Below, in pieces: positions 6,290 through 13,759 of a stretch of DNA of 15,037 nucleotides (positions are counted from its first letter, which is position 1; each line of letters starts with the position of its first letter). Where the stretch lies: contig CALCKF010000023.1 of assembly GCA_937966095.1 (NCBI GenBank), positions 1 to 15,037 of the forward strand. Direction: 5' to 3'. The notes beneath the pieces are model-generated. The model was not told where the DNA came from. It saw only the letters and a list, made by a program, of their open reading frames with translations, and ran no database searches. The position numbers and the translations under genes were made by a program. Source of the stretch: an uncultured Eubacterium sp. (GTDB lineage: Bacteria; Bacillota; Clostridia; Peptostreptococcales; Anaerovoracaceae).

Positions 6290-8518
6290 ATGAAGAAAAG
6301 AAAGTTACTGCCGATACTGCTGGCGCTGGCTATGGTGCTGACGATGATACCGGCAAGCGTTTTTGCCAATGAAAACAGTAATGCAGATACGATTGATTTT
6401 GCTGAGTTTGTTACTGCTGTTACTGAAGGTAACGGTGTTTATGATGGTAAAGGCATCACAGTCAAATGGAGTCCGTCGTCGGCATGTACTGATAACCGTG
6501 ATAATCATAACTGCCTTTTAGACGGTGAGGTGACTAAGACACCTGACGGTAATAATGCACAGCGGATTCAGAATCCGAATGCACAGTATCAGATTTTTGC
6601 TACTCTGACGAATGTAAAAATCAGCAATGTAAACTTTGAATTTGAGCCGGCAGATTTCACGCTCTGTATGAACAGTACGTGGGGAGGAACCGCAACTGCA
6701 AATGATGTTCGTAATGCTGAACTCCAGATGCAAAACAGTGGAAATGTCACATTTACGGATTGTACTTTTAATAAAATTGTTTTGAGCCCTTATGGTAAAG
6801 GAAACAATGGCAATAATACAGATCGTACATTGACGGTCACAGGTTGTGAATTTAATGAAGTGTATGATGCTTATGCGTTAAAGGATATCTACCCTGCGAA
6901 CGCTTCCATTACAGGAAATAGCTTTAACAACTGCGGCGGAGGTATATATTTTGAGGGAAATTCCCAGAAGAAATCTATTACAATTACAGATAATATCTTT
7001 ACTGGCATGGATGAATACGCAGCTGAAGGCAAGGCAGACACCCGCGGACTCATACAGTTTTCTGCAAGCGGTGATTACTCAGACGCTGAAATAAATATTA
7101 CGGATAATACATCCACAGGAGATGCGGCGGTGCTTAGACAGCTTAATGAGACATTCGTAGCGTCTGTATTGGACTTTGATACACTGATGGAAGAGAATTC
7201 GTTCGCCGGTGATGTTCTGACAGATTCCACTTTTGGAGATAATACAGTATATTATAATGGAGCAACTTATGAAACATTGCAAGAAGCTCTGACAGCAGTA
7301 TATATGAGCAGTCCTGCATCAACTGCCAAGATATACTGTAAAGCCGGTGCTGATGTTGGATCAATGACTCACGGACATGTGGCTGATGATATTATAATCT
7401 ACGGAAACGGAGCATATGTATCAGGCGGCGAAAAGGACATAGAAATAGATACTTATAAATATGACAGAAGCACAGGAAAGCAAAGTGCTAACGGAGATTT
7501 TCTGACAGATGATATTACCGTTGAAGTGTATGATCTTAACGGCATTGCCGCATGGGGACAGAGAAATACAGATCATACCATCAATCTGATATTTGATAAC
7601 TGCCAGAATATGCAGAGGGTGTATTTTACCAATACCGCAAATGATGAAGGGAAAATAAATATAACATTAAATGGATGCAGCTTTGACGCAGCTAATGGCA
7701 GCAATGCAAATACTGCTGTTTACTCCAATGCCGCAGGGGATATTTCTATAAAAGACACAAACTTCAAAGGGATATCGGTAGGATTGAACATCAATCATAA
7801 ATCAGGAGGCATACAGAATATAACACTGGAAAACTGTGTTTTTGAAGATTGTGCATTAAGTGATTCGCCACAGGCTACCAATACAAAAACGTATGCGGCA
7901 CCTGTACGTGTGGTTGCGAAAGATGGAGCAACAACGAATATCATCGTGACTGAATGTTCATTTCTGTATTCTGAAGGAAAGGAAAATTGCGGGAATGGCG
8001 ACATTCTCATCGGCGACGGCAGATATGACGCGGCAGTGAAGCAGGGCACAGTGACTCTTGCCATGACCGGAACCAAGGCGGATATAATGGTGCAGGAAAG
8101 CGGATATTATGAAGATGCAACGGGTAGTAATACTGATGAATCAAAAGGAAAGGTTACTTCTGCTGGTGAAAATGATACAGTGATTGCTGACAATAATAAT
8201 CATTTTATCATTGATAATCATGAATCAACCAAGCTGATAGGCAAAAAAGATGCGACCTGCACAGCGGAAGGATATACAGGTGATTTAGTATGCACCGTTT
8301 GCGGTAAAGTCATGGAAAAAGGTCAGGTCATTGCAAAGCTTGCACATGATTATGAAAACGGCAAATGCATCATGTGCGGAGCTGCAGATCCTGACTATAA
8401 GCCGGACTCATCAGCTCAGACAGGGGATGACTTCAACATGGCGATCCCGTTTGCGGCAGCAGGCCTTGCCCTTGCAGCGATGGCGGCAGTGGTTGCTACA
8501 AGAAAAAGACATAACTAA
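6290..8518 (+). CDS. Secreted cell-wall-anchored protein 2, right-handed beta-helix type
   Basis: The product has 742 residues. The 26-residue signal peptide differs little from that of protein 1. The ectodomain has two blocks rich in short repeated strands of the form N-x-F/V-x-x-C-x-F: about 95-270 (FTDCTFNKI, VTGCEFNEV, ITGNSFNNC, ITDNIFTGM) and about 420-590 (FDNCQNM, LNGCSFDAA, IKDTNFKGI, LENCVFEDC, VTECSFLYS). This is the pattern of parallel beta-helix proteins (pectate-lyase-like), used as adhesins or glycan-active enzymes; no catalytic residues can be assigned. A tail with CTVC (668-671) and CIMC (693-696) resembles zinc-ribbon repeats. The sorting signal SAQTG (708-712) is followed by a hydrophobic helix and TRKRHN. 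I chose 6290 for its ribosome site; ATG 6263 is in frame but unsupported. Cognate sortase is not in the window. Confidence 0.85.
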   Translation: MKKRKLLPILLALAMVLTMIPASVFANENSNADTIDFAEFVTAVTEGNGVYDGKGITVKWSPSSACTDNRDNHNCLLDGEVTKTPDGNNAQRIQNPNAQYQIFATLTNVKISNVNFEFEPADFTLCMNSTWGGTATANDVRNAELQMQNSGNVTFTDCTFNKIVLSPYGKGNNGNNTDRTLTVTGCEFNEVYDAYALKDIYPANASITGNSFNNCGGGIYFEGNSQKKSITITDNIFTGMDEYAAEGKADTRGLIQFSASGDYSDAEINITDNTSTGDAAVLRQLNETFVASVLDFDTLMEENSFAGDVLTDSTFGDNTVYYNGATYETLQEALTAVYMSSPASTAKIYCKAGADVGSMTHGHVADDIIIYGNGAYVSGGEKDIEIDTYKYDRSTGKQSANGDFLTDDITVEVYDLNGIAAWGQRNTDHTINLIFDNCQNMQRVYFTNTANDEGKINITLNGCSFDAANGSNANTAVYSNAAGDISIKDTNFKGISVGLNINHKSGGIQNITLENCVFEDCALSDSPQATNTKTYAAPVRVVAKDGATTNIIVTECSFLYSEGKENCGNGDILIGDGRYDAAVKQGTVTLAMTGTKADIMVQESGYYEDATGSNTDESKGKVTSAGENDTVIADNNNHFIIDNHESTKLIGKKDATCTAEGYTGDLVCTVCGKVMEKGQVIAKLAHDYENGKCIMCGAADPDYKPDSSAQTGDDFNMAIPFAAAGLALAAMAAVVATRKRHN

Positions 8519-8565
8519 AGCGAGATAGAGTTTAAGCGAAACTGGATAAAAAATCAATGACTGAT

Positions 8566-8595
8566 GACGGCCGCCGGGTAAAACCGGCGGTCGTT
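8566..8595 (+). terminator. GCCGCCGG hairpin after surface-protein gene 2
   Basis: GCCGCCGG (8570-8577) pairs with CCGGCGGT (8584-8591), with further pairs outside (to 8567 and 8594) and a 6-base loop. Only a weak T run follows (GTTCC). The hairpin and the preceding AAACTGGATAA are repeated after genes 3 and 4. Confidence 0.7.
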
Positions 8596-8673
8596 CCATA
8601 TGGGTAAGCAAGTATAAAATCGCACTGATAATTTATCTGATATAAAATGATGTTAGACAAGTAATAAAAACAG

Positions 8674-8702
8674 TTGACAAAACAAACGGGGGGAGGCATT
8701 AT
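8674..8702 (+). promoter_or_regulatory. Probable promoter of surface-protein gene 3
   Basis: TTGACA (8674-8679) is followed at 17 bases by CATTAT (8697-8702). The spacer again carries a G run (CGGGGGGAGG). It resembles the promoters of genes 1, 2 and 4 but the -10 and the leader are clearly diverged. The ribosome site AAAAGGAGAG lies just ahead of 8758. Confidence 0.6.
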
Positions 8703-8757
8703 GTTTATATAGTGTTGAATTCATACTCAAATATAAGTTTGTGAAAAGGAGAGTATT

Positions 8758-11079
8758 ATGAGAAAACATAAATCTTTTGCGGTGATTTTAACAATAGCTA
8801 TGATGGCGGCAATGATACCGTTCAGCTCGTTTGCCGATGAAACAATTAAAATATCTAATGCAGAACAGTTAAAAGCTTTTGCAGAGGAAGTAAATGACGG
8901 AAATAATTATGCTGGCAAAACTGTGGTGCTGACAAACAATATAACTTTAGATGGAGATTGGATTCCTGTAGGAAACGGCAGCAGAAGTGGCAGCGGAGCA
9001 GTTGGAAATAGTTTTAAAGGAACTTTTGACGGAAATGGAAAAACTGTAACTGGTATTAAAATAAGTTCCCAAACCGGTGTTGATAATGCAATAGGGTTCT
9101 TTGGAGTATTGGACGGCGCTACAGTAAGAAATCTGATATTGCAAAATGTTGATATAGTGGTTTCCAATAATGAATGTGCCGGTGGTGCAGCAGGACTTAT
9201 GGTAAATGATTCTATTATAGAAAATGTTACGGTATATGGTAATGTATCTGTTAAACGTGGAAATGGCGGGATAGTAGGACGTATGACGAAGAGCGGTACG
9301 ATCAAAGATTGTACAAATTACGCCACGGTCAGCGGTACCGGAGCTAATGTGGGTGGAATCGTAGGAGCTGCATATTATACAGATAACTATACGTCTGATA
9401 CGGATGCAATGGTGATAACAGGGTGTGTAAATAATGGGGCTGTAAACGGCACTGCCGGTGTAGTGGGAGGTATCGCAGGACTTTCTTCTGCGAATGTTGT
9501 AAACTGTATAAATAATGAGAATATAACCGGAAATGGTGCAGACGTAGCAGGAATAGTGGCGGAACAGCAGAACTATGGAAGTGTTATCGGATGTGTAAAT
9601 AATGGCAATATCACAAACCACAGCAGCAATGCATATGGAACCGGAGGTATTATAGGCTGGACAAGGTATAACGGTACAGCAGATAATTATCCTGCAAAAG
9701 AGATAATTGAAGTTAGAAATAATATCAATAATGGAAATATATCCGGTGGAAATGATGGCGGTGGTATTATTGGAACGGTCTATAATGCAGTCAGGATTAT
9801 AGGCAATGAAAACAATGCAGAGCAGATATCAGGAACAACATTTGCTGCCGGAATTGTAGGAAATATACAGAATACAGAGAATCCTATTGATGGCAGCAAT
9901 GGAGAAACAATACCCCGTGACTACTATGTGATATATAATAATGTGTCAAAAACATCGATTGATAAGATATCTGCAGGTTGTAAATCGGAATATGTGTATC
10001 TGAATCCTGGCTCGGAGTATGCGGAAAATATAACTGATAATTCAGATGAATGGATTGCTCAGGTTGGAGAAGACAAATATACAGGTTTGCAGATTGCTAT
10101 AGAAGCGGCACAGGATGGACCCGTCAAAACTGTTACTCTTTTGAAAGATATAGATGCAGACGTTTGGTCTCAGATATGGAATATAGAAGGAATAACCATA
10201 GACGGTAACGGAAAGACGATAAAAGTCAAAGAAATAGACAGCCTTCAGAATCATGATGCCATACTTCATTCTGCCGGAGGGAATGTGTTCGAGAATATTA
10301 TATTCGACCTGACTGAGATATCTGCATCAAAAGCACAGGGGAACAGAGCAATCAGCGCGGCAGCAGGAGATGTGATCAGAAATGTGACGATACTCGGAAA
10401 TGATGACCTCAGCTATGGTATAACCTGTAGCGGAACAGAAGCTGCTGACGAAACAGTTATGATAGAAGACTGCACTTTTAAAAACTGTCATTATGGAGTT
10501 TATGATGATGAAGGAAAAACTGTGGAAAATCTGGTAATAAAAAATTCCGGCTTTGAAGGGTGTGAGTATGCCACAATCCTGCGTTCAGATAATGGAGAAT
10601 TTACCGGCAACACTGTGACAGACGGCAAACTCAATATCTTGTCAGATGATCAGACAGTTACAGGAAATAAATTTGAAGGTGAATCGAGAATCAAATTCTA
10701 TGCGTCAGGAGCTGAATTTAAGAACAATCAGATAAGTACAGAAAGCTATCTTGATTTTGATAAAGATGTTGAAGGAAAAGTAGATGTTTCTGAAAACTAC
10801 TGGGGAGGCGGAGAGCCTGCAGCAGATCAGCTGGGGAATGCAGATAATGTGACCGGAGCAGATGTGTATTACTTGAAATCAACCATGAATCCGGAAGATC
10901 TTAATACATATGTCGCTGAAGACGGACAGGAACCGGAAGATCAGAACAAACCTGAAGTAAAACCAGATTCATCAGCTCAGACAAGCGATGACTTCAACAT
11001 GGCAATACCGTTCGCAGCAGCAGGCCTTGCTCTTGCAGCGATGGCAGCAGTAGTTGCAACAAGAAAAAAACATAACTAA
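8758..11079 (+). CDS. Secreted GLUG/beta-helix surface protein 3 with altered sorting signal
   Basis: The product has 773 residues. A diverged signal peptide (MRKHKSFAVILTIAMMAAMI..., ending SSFA) starts it. About residues 30-385 form a GLUG-type repeat domain: FKGTFDGNGKTVTGI (86-100) is typical, then repeated Gly-Gly-Ile-(V/I)-G units (NGGIVGRM, VGGIVGAA, VGGIAGLS, GGIIGWT, GGGIIGT), as in clostridial and streptococcal surface proteins and near M26 peptidases. A second, right-handed beta-helix block covers about 455-715 (IEDCTFKNC, IKNSGFEGC, VTGNKFEG, VSENYWGG). No enzyme motif is seen. It lacks the Cys-rich tail found in the other three. The C-terminal module is nearly identical to theirs, but the sorting motif reads SAQTS (739-743): a Ser codon (AGC at 10984) replaces the Gly at the sortase cleavage site. 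Anchoring may therefore fail or differ. Confidence 0.85.
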   Translation: MRKHKSFAVILTIAMMAAMIPFSSFADETIKISNAEQLKAFAEEVNDGNNYAGKTVVLTNNITLDGDWIPVGNGSRSGSGAVGNSFKGTFDGNGKTVTGIKISSQTGVDNAIGFFGVLDGATVRNLILQNVDIVVSNNECAGGAAGLMVNDSIIENVTVYGNVSVKRGNGGIVGRMTKSGTIKDCTNYATVSGTGANVGGIVGAAYYTDNYTSDTDAMVITGCVNNGAVNGTAGVVGGIAGLSSANVVNCINNENITGNGADVAGIVAEQQNYGSVIGCVNNGNITNHSSNAYGTGGIIGWTRYNGTADNYPAKEIIEVRNNINNGNISGGNDGGGIIGTVYNAVRIIGNENNAEQISGTTFAAGIVGNIQNTENPIDGSNGETIPRDYYVIYNNVSKTSIDKISAGCKSEYVYLNPGSEYAENITDNSDEWIAQVGEDKYTGLQIAIEAAQDGPVKTVTLLKDIDADVWSQIWNIEGITIDGNGKTIKVKEIDSLQNHDAILHSAGGNVFENIIFDLTEISASKAQGNRAISAAAGDVIRNVTILGNDDLSYGITCSGTEAADETVMIEDCTFKNCHYGVYDDEGKTVENLVIKNSGFEGCEYATILRSDNGEFTGNTVTDGKLNILSDDQTVTGNKFEGESRIKFYASGAEFKNNQISTESYLDFDKDVEGKVDVSENYWGGGEPAADQLGNADNVTGADVYYLKSTMNPEDLNTYVAEDGQEPEDQNKPEVKPDSSAQTSDDFNMAIPFAAAGLALAAMAAVVATRKKHN

Positions 11080-11129
11080 AGTTAAGATTGAGTTTAAGTA
11101 AAACTGGATAATGATTATTGACTGATCGA

Positions 11130-11152
11130 GGCCGCCGGGAAACCGGCGGCCG
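11130..11152 (+). terminator. GCCGCCGG hairpin after surface-protein gene 3
   Basis: GGCCGCCGG (11130-11138) pairs perfectly with CCGGCGGCC (11143-11151) around a GAAA tetraloop (11139-11142). GTTCC follows, so the U tract is weak. It is homologous to the hairpins after genes 2 and 4. Confidence 0.75.
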
Positions 11153-11186
11153 TTCCATATAAAAGAGCGATTGAATAAAGGGTGAT

Positions 11187-11261
11187 TGCTTTCATAGATA
11201 ATTAAGGTATTGCAAAGCAATTGTGGATAGTAGACATATTTTTTATGATGCCTAGGATCTT
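11187..11261 (+). repeat. 75-base upstream repeat, copy B
   Basis: This is the second copy of the segment at 6038-6112, ungapped and about 87 percent identical by eye. Between it and the promoter this copy lacks the roughly 30 bases that hold the asnS-terminator duplicate in copy A; only the edges (TACCGGGCAGA) remain. This suggests later deletion. Confidence 0.8.
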
Positions 11262-11311
11262 AATAAATGGATTAGTACCGGGCAGATCTGAGATTGCTTC
11301 CCAAAATGGCA

Positions 11312-11341
11312 TTGACAAACATACGGGGGAGGGGGTAATAT
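11312..11341 (+). promoter_or_regulatory. Promoter of surface-protein gene 4 (G-rich spacer)
   Basis: TTGACA (11312-11317) and TAATAT (11336-11341) have an 18-base spacer ending CGGGGGAGGGGG. A perfect inverted repeat TGATTAC (11341-11347) / GTAATCA (11361-11367) begins at the last base of the -10 and spans the expected start point, so it could be an operator or a 5' hairpin. Confidence 0.75.
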
Positions 11342-11397
11342 GATTACATAATTTGTATTTGTAATCAACCATGCAATTTTACGAAAAGGAGAAGGTT

Positions 11398-12933
11398 ATG
11401 AAGAAAAGAAAATTATTACCGATACTGCTGGCTCTGGTCATGGTGCTGACGATGATTCCGGCAGCTGTGTTTGCAGGAAACGAAACAATAACTGTCTCTA
11501 ATGGAATTTGGGTAAATAGCGAAACTACTCAGCAAGAAATTGATGAAGCCTGGGGAGAAGGTGTCGCAAGTGTAAGTCAGCAAAATGGGGTTTACACTAT
11601 TAAATTTTTAAAAAATTTAACAATGACAACCGCATATCTTCCGATATCCATTGGAGTGCAAAACGGTGGAAACGATCAGCCTATGATAATCCTCGATTTA
11701 AATGGATGTACGATAACAAGCAATACTACGGTAATTTCAAATTATGGCAATTTGACTATAAAAGATAGTTTAGGAACAGGACGTGTTCTCTATAATGGGA
11801 ATGCCTATTTATGTGCTGTAAATAACAATGGATATAAAATGATTATTGAGGGTGGTAATTTCGAATGCCAAGGTGCAGGAAGTGCTATGTATAATGCCGC
11901 CATCAGTTCTTCTGCAAATACGACTACCATAATAAACGGTGGTAATTTTGAAGGAAATAATGCCGGAGCTCTTATAACATATGGAGAAGTAGTTATAAAC
12001 AATGGAACTTTTGAAGGTAAATATGGAGTGGTATCCAAAAAAGGTTCTTCAAGCGTAGGAAGTATTACATTCTCTGAAGAATGTAATGCCGTGATAAATG
12101 CAGAGAGTACCGCATTTGTTGTACACGGTGACGGTAACAGCGATGGTCATATATATGTTGCAGGAGGCACATATAATGCTTCTAATATTGTAGGAAAATT
12201 AGATGCTGCAAATACTGCTGAGGCGGTCAGCATTACAGGAGGAATTTATGAAAAAGACCCATCCGCTTGGGTTTCCGATGATATCGCAGTTGCTAACCTG
12301 ACAGCTAGTGGTGGAGAAAATCCTTCAGCTTATGCGGTTGGCGGCAATGATATCTCTATATTAGTATCCGGTGCAGAAAAAGGTGATGAAATCGATATAC
12401 TTTCCGGGTCCATTGAACTGACAGAAATCGATGACGGTGTAGTGATAAAAAACAGCGGTACAGGTACTGTTACAGTAAACGGTGAGGTTGTTACCGGTGG
12501 AAACTCCGTGACGGTATGTAATCATACGTGGGGAGATCCTGTATGGAAGTGGGAAGCTGATAACAGTGCGGCGACTGCTTCATTTACATGTGAAAAAGAT
12601 CAGACTCATACAGAAACCGTAGATGCAGTTATATCAAAAGAAGTGACAACACCTGCTACTTGTACCAATGAGGGGATAACGACATATACTGCGACAGTTG
12701 AATTTAATGGAAAGACTTATACAGATGTTAAATCTTTAAGCAATATAGCAAAGATAGCACATACATATAAAGATGGCAAATGCATCGTGTGTGGAGCTGT
12801 AGATCCTGAATACAAATCAGATTCATCAGCTCAGACAGGCGATGACTTCAACATGGCAATACCGTTCGTAGCAGCAGGACTTGCACTTGCAGCAATGGCA
12901 GCAGTGGTTGCTACAAGAAAAAGACATAACTGA
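11398..12933 (+). CDS. Secreted cell-wall-anchored protein 4, beta-repeat type
   Basis: The product has 511 residues. The signal peptide is nearly identical to that of protein 1 (26 residues, ending PAAVFA). The ectodomain has a repeat ending in G-G-x-(F/Y): IIEGGNF (149-155), GGNF (181-184), NNGTF (201-205), VAGGTY (254-259) and GGIY (281-284), spaced mostly 20-30 residues apart. This is typical of short beta-helix or beta-solenoid surface proteins; no function can be named. From about 375 there is a Cys-containing tail (VCNHTWGDP, TCEKDQTHTE, ATCTNEG, CIVC at 462-465) like those of proteins 1 and 2. The sorting signal SAQTG (477-481) precedes the hydrophobic helix and TRKRHN. ATG 11398 follows AAAAGGAGAAGG; the in-frame ATG at 11371 lacks a ribosome site. 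The gene has its own promoter and terminator. Confidence 0.85.
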   Translation: MKKRKLLPILLALVMVLTMIPAAVFAGNETITVSNGIWVNSETTQQEIDEAWGEGVASVSQQNGVYTIKFLKNLTMTTAYLPISIGVQNGGNDQPMIILDLNGCTITSNTTVISNYGNLTIKDSLGTGRVLYNGNAYLCAVNNNGYKMIIEGGNFECQGAGSAMYNAAISSSANTTTIINGGNFEGNNAGALITYGEVVINNGTFEGKYGVVSKKGSSSVGSITFSEECNAVINAESTAFVVHGDGNSDGHIYVAGGTYNASNIVGKLDAANTAEAVSITGGIYEKDPSAWVSDDIAVANLTASGGENPSAYAVGGNDISILVSGAEKGDEIDILSGSIELTEIDDGVVIKNSGTGTVTVNGEVVTGGNSVTVCNHTWGDPVWKWEADNSAATASFTCEKDQTHTETVDAVISKEVTTPATCTNEGITTYTATVEFNGKTYTDVKSLSNIAKIAHTYKDGKCIVCGAVDPEYKSDSSAQTGDDFNMAIPFVAAGLALAAMAAVVATRKRHN

Positions 12934-12981
12934 TAAAAAACGAATTTAATCAAAACTGGATAAAAACCAATGGTTGATAAC

Positions 12982-13009
12982 GGCCGCCGGGTAAAACCGG
13001 CGGTCTTTT
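12982..13009 (+). terminator. Intrinsic terminator of surface-protein gene 4
   Basis: GGCCGCCGG (12982-12990) pairs with CCGGCGGTC (12997-13005, one wobble) around a 6-base loop, then TTTT. It is the same hairpin family as after genes 2 and 3, but with a proper T run. Confidence 0.85.
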
Positions 13010-13020
13010 CATACATGGAT

Positions 13021-13319
13021 AAGGTAAAATTATCGCATACAGGAGTAGAATGAGCATCTACGATAGAAATGTACAGAATACCTCAGTGATTATATCGAAG
13101 ATATGTTAATAAACTGCTTTTACGATAGAATTCATATAGAAATTTGCAAATAGTGGTGGAAAAATATCTTAAATACTTGTTAAAAAAAGCGTTACGATAA
13201 TCTGCTGTAGTTTGACCGAAAAAACTATCGCAGAAGTCTAAGAAACATCTTTATGCGATAAAATGCATTTTACCGATGATCATTAAGCATAAACAGGCCG
13301 GTAAATATGAGGTTTTCTA
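13021..13319. other. AT-rich intergenic stretch with repeated CGATA words
   Basis: I see no gene here. The 10-base word TACGATAGAA occurs at 13059-13068 and 13121-13130, with TACGATAA at 13193-13200 and further CGATA or its complement at 13031, 13093, 13226 and 13256. The first pairs are 62 bases apart on both strands, which hints at a worn tandem repeat, though alignment between units is poor (just over half by eye). TTTACCG (13269-13275) and CGGTAAA (13299-13305) form a loose inverted repeat. Confidence 0.3.
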
Positions 13320-13349
13320 TTGACGATGACAGGCAGGATATAGTAACAT
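13320..13349 (+). promoter_or_regulatory. Candidate promoter of the B12-riboswitch operon
   Basis: TTGACG (13320-13325) and TAACAT (13344-13349) are 18 bases apart, placing the start just ahead of the riboswitch P1 stem (13373), as required. The -10 matches the consensus at four of six positions, so the call is moderate. Confidence 0.45.
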
Positions 13350-13372
13350 TACATAAGAAAATCAAATACAGT

Positions 13373-13633
13373 AAGCCAGACAATAATCGGAAGCCGGTGA
13401 GATTCCGGCACTGTGTCTCAGCAACCGTGATATCTACGAAAGGATAAGCGTAAAAATTCATATGAAAGCGCAGTCACTGAAGCTTGTATCGATAAGGCAG
13501 GGCAGATGCCTCATATATCGGGCTTTGGGAAGACATCCCGGTAGGTATTGGAGAACAGGCAGAGTATCCTTATAAAAGGATATCGGATGCATGTACTTCA
13601 TGTAAGGATTAAGTCGGGAGACCTGTCTTGCTT
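13373..13633 (+). promoter_or_regulatory. Cobalamin (adenosylcobalamin-type) riboswitch
   Basis: A structured leader RNA binds a B12 coenzyme and normally lowers expression when B12 is plentiful. The outer P1 stem is visible: AAGC-c-AGACA (13373-13382) pairs with TGTCT-t-GCTT (13624-13633), with one mismatch. Inside lie the conserved core GCCGGTGAGATTCCGGCACTG (from 13393), followed by AGCAACCGTGA, GTCACTGAAGC (from 13473), GGGAAGACA (from 13527) and the B12 box AAGTCGGGAGACCTGTCTT (13611-13629; usual form AGTCAGGAGACCTGCCT). All parts are in the order known for the class. The expression platform follows directly, with a terminator at 13710. Selectivity between coenzyme forms cannot be told. 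Confidence 0.95.
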
Positions 13634-13682
13634 GTACCAGTCAGTCTTCTGAGGTAGGACAGCGGTTTTGAAATGTAGCTTT

Positions 13683-13706
13683 ATGACGTTTTGTCATGCC
13701 GTTTTT
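13683..13706 (+). terminator. Minor hairpin with T run in the riboswitch expression platform
   Basis: ATGAC (13683-13687) pairs with GTCAT (13693-13697); GCCG and then TTTTT (13702-13706) follow. The stem is short and the T run is offset by four bases. It may be a first, weak terminator or part of an antiterminator that competes with the strong hairpin just downstream. Confidence 0.35.
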
Positions 13707-13709
13707 AGT

Positions 13710-13733
13710 GCGCCCTGAAGAGGGCGCTTTTTT
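13710..13733 (+). terminator. Riboswitch-controlled intrinsic terminator
   Basis: GCGCCCT (13710-13716) pairs perfectly with AGGGCGC (13721-13727) around GAAG, followed by six T (13728-13733). It sits between the cobalamin aptamer and the first gene, so transcriptional attenuation is the probable mode of control. Confidence 0.9.
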
Positions 13734-13759
13734 CATATAAAAATAGAAAGGAGTATATC

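Noticed and set aside
8947..9621. Minus-strand open frame of 224 codons opposite surface gene 3
   Set aside because: Its codons mirror the repetitive plus-strand gene; the product is a Tyr/Ile/Ser-rich string with no domain, and no ribosome site supports it. The same holds for the other antisense frames in genes 1-4, lysS and asnS.
13031..13260. CRISPR array
   Set aside because: The repeated word is only about 10 bases and neighbouring units do not hold constant repeats with unique spacers.
13270..13461. Minus-strand 63-codon frame
   Set aside because: It overlaps the riboswitch and its promoter, and the product resembles nothing I know.
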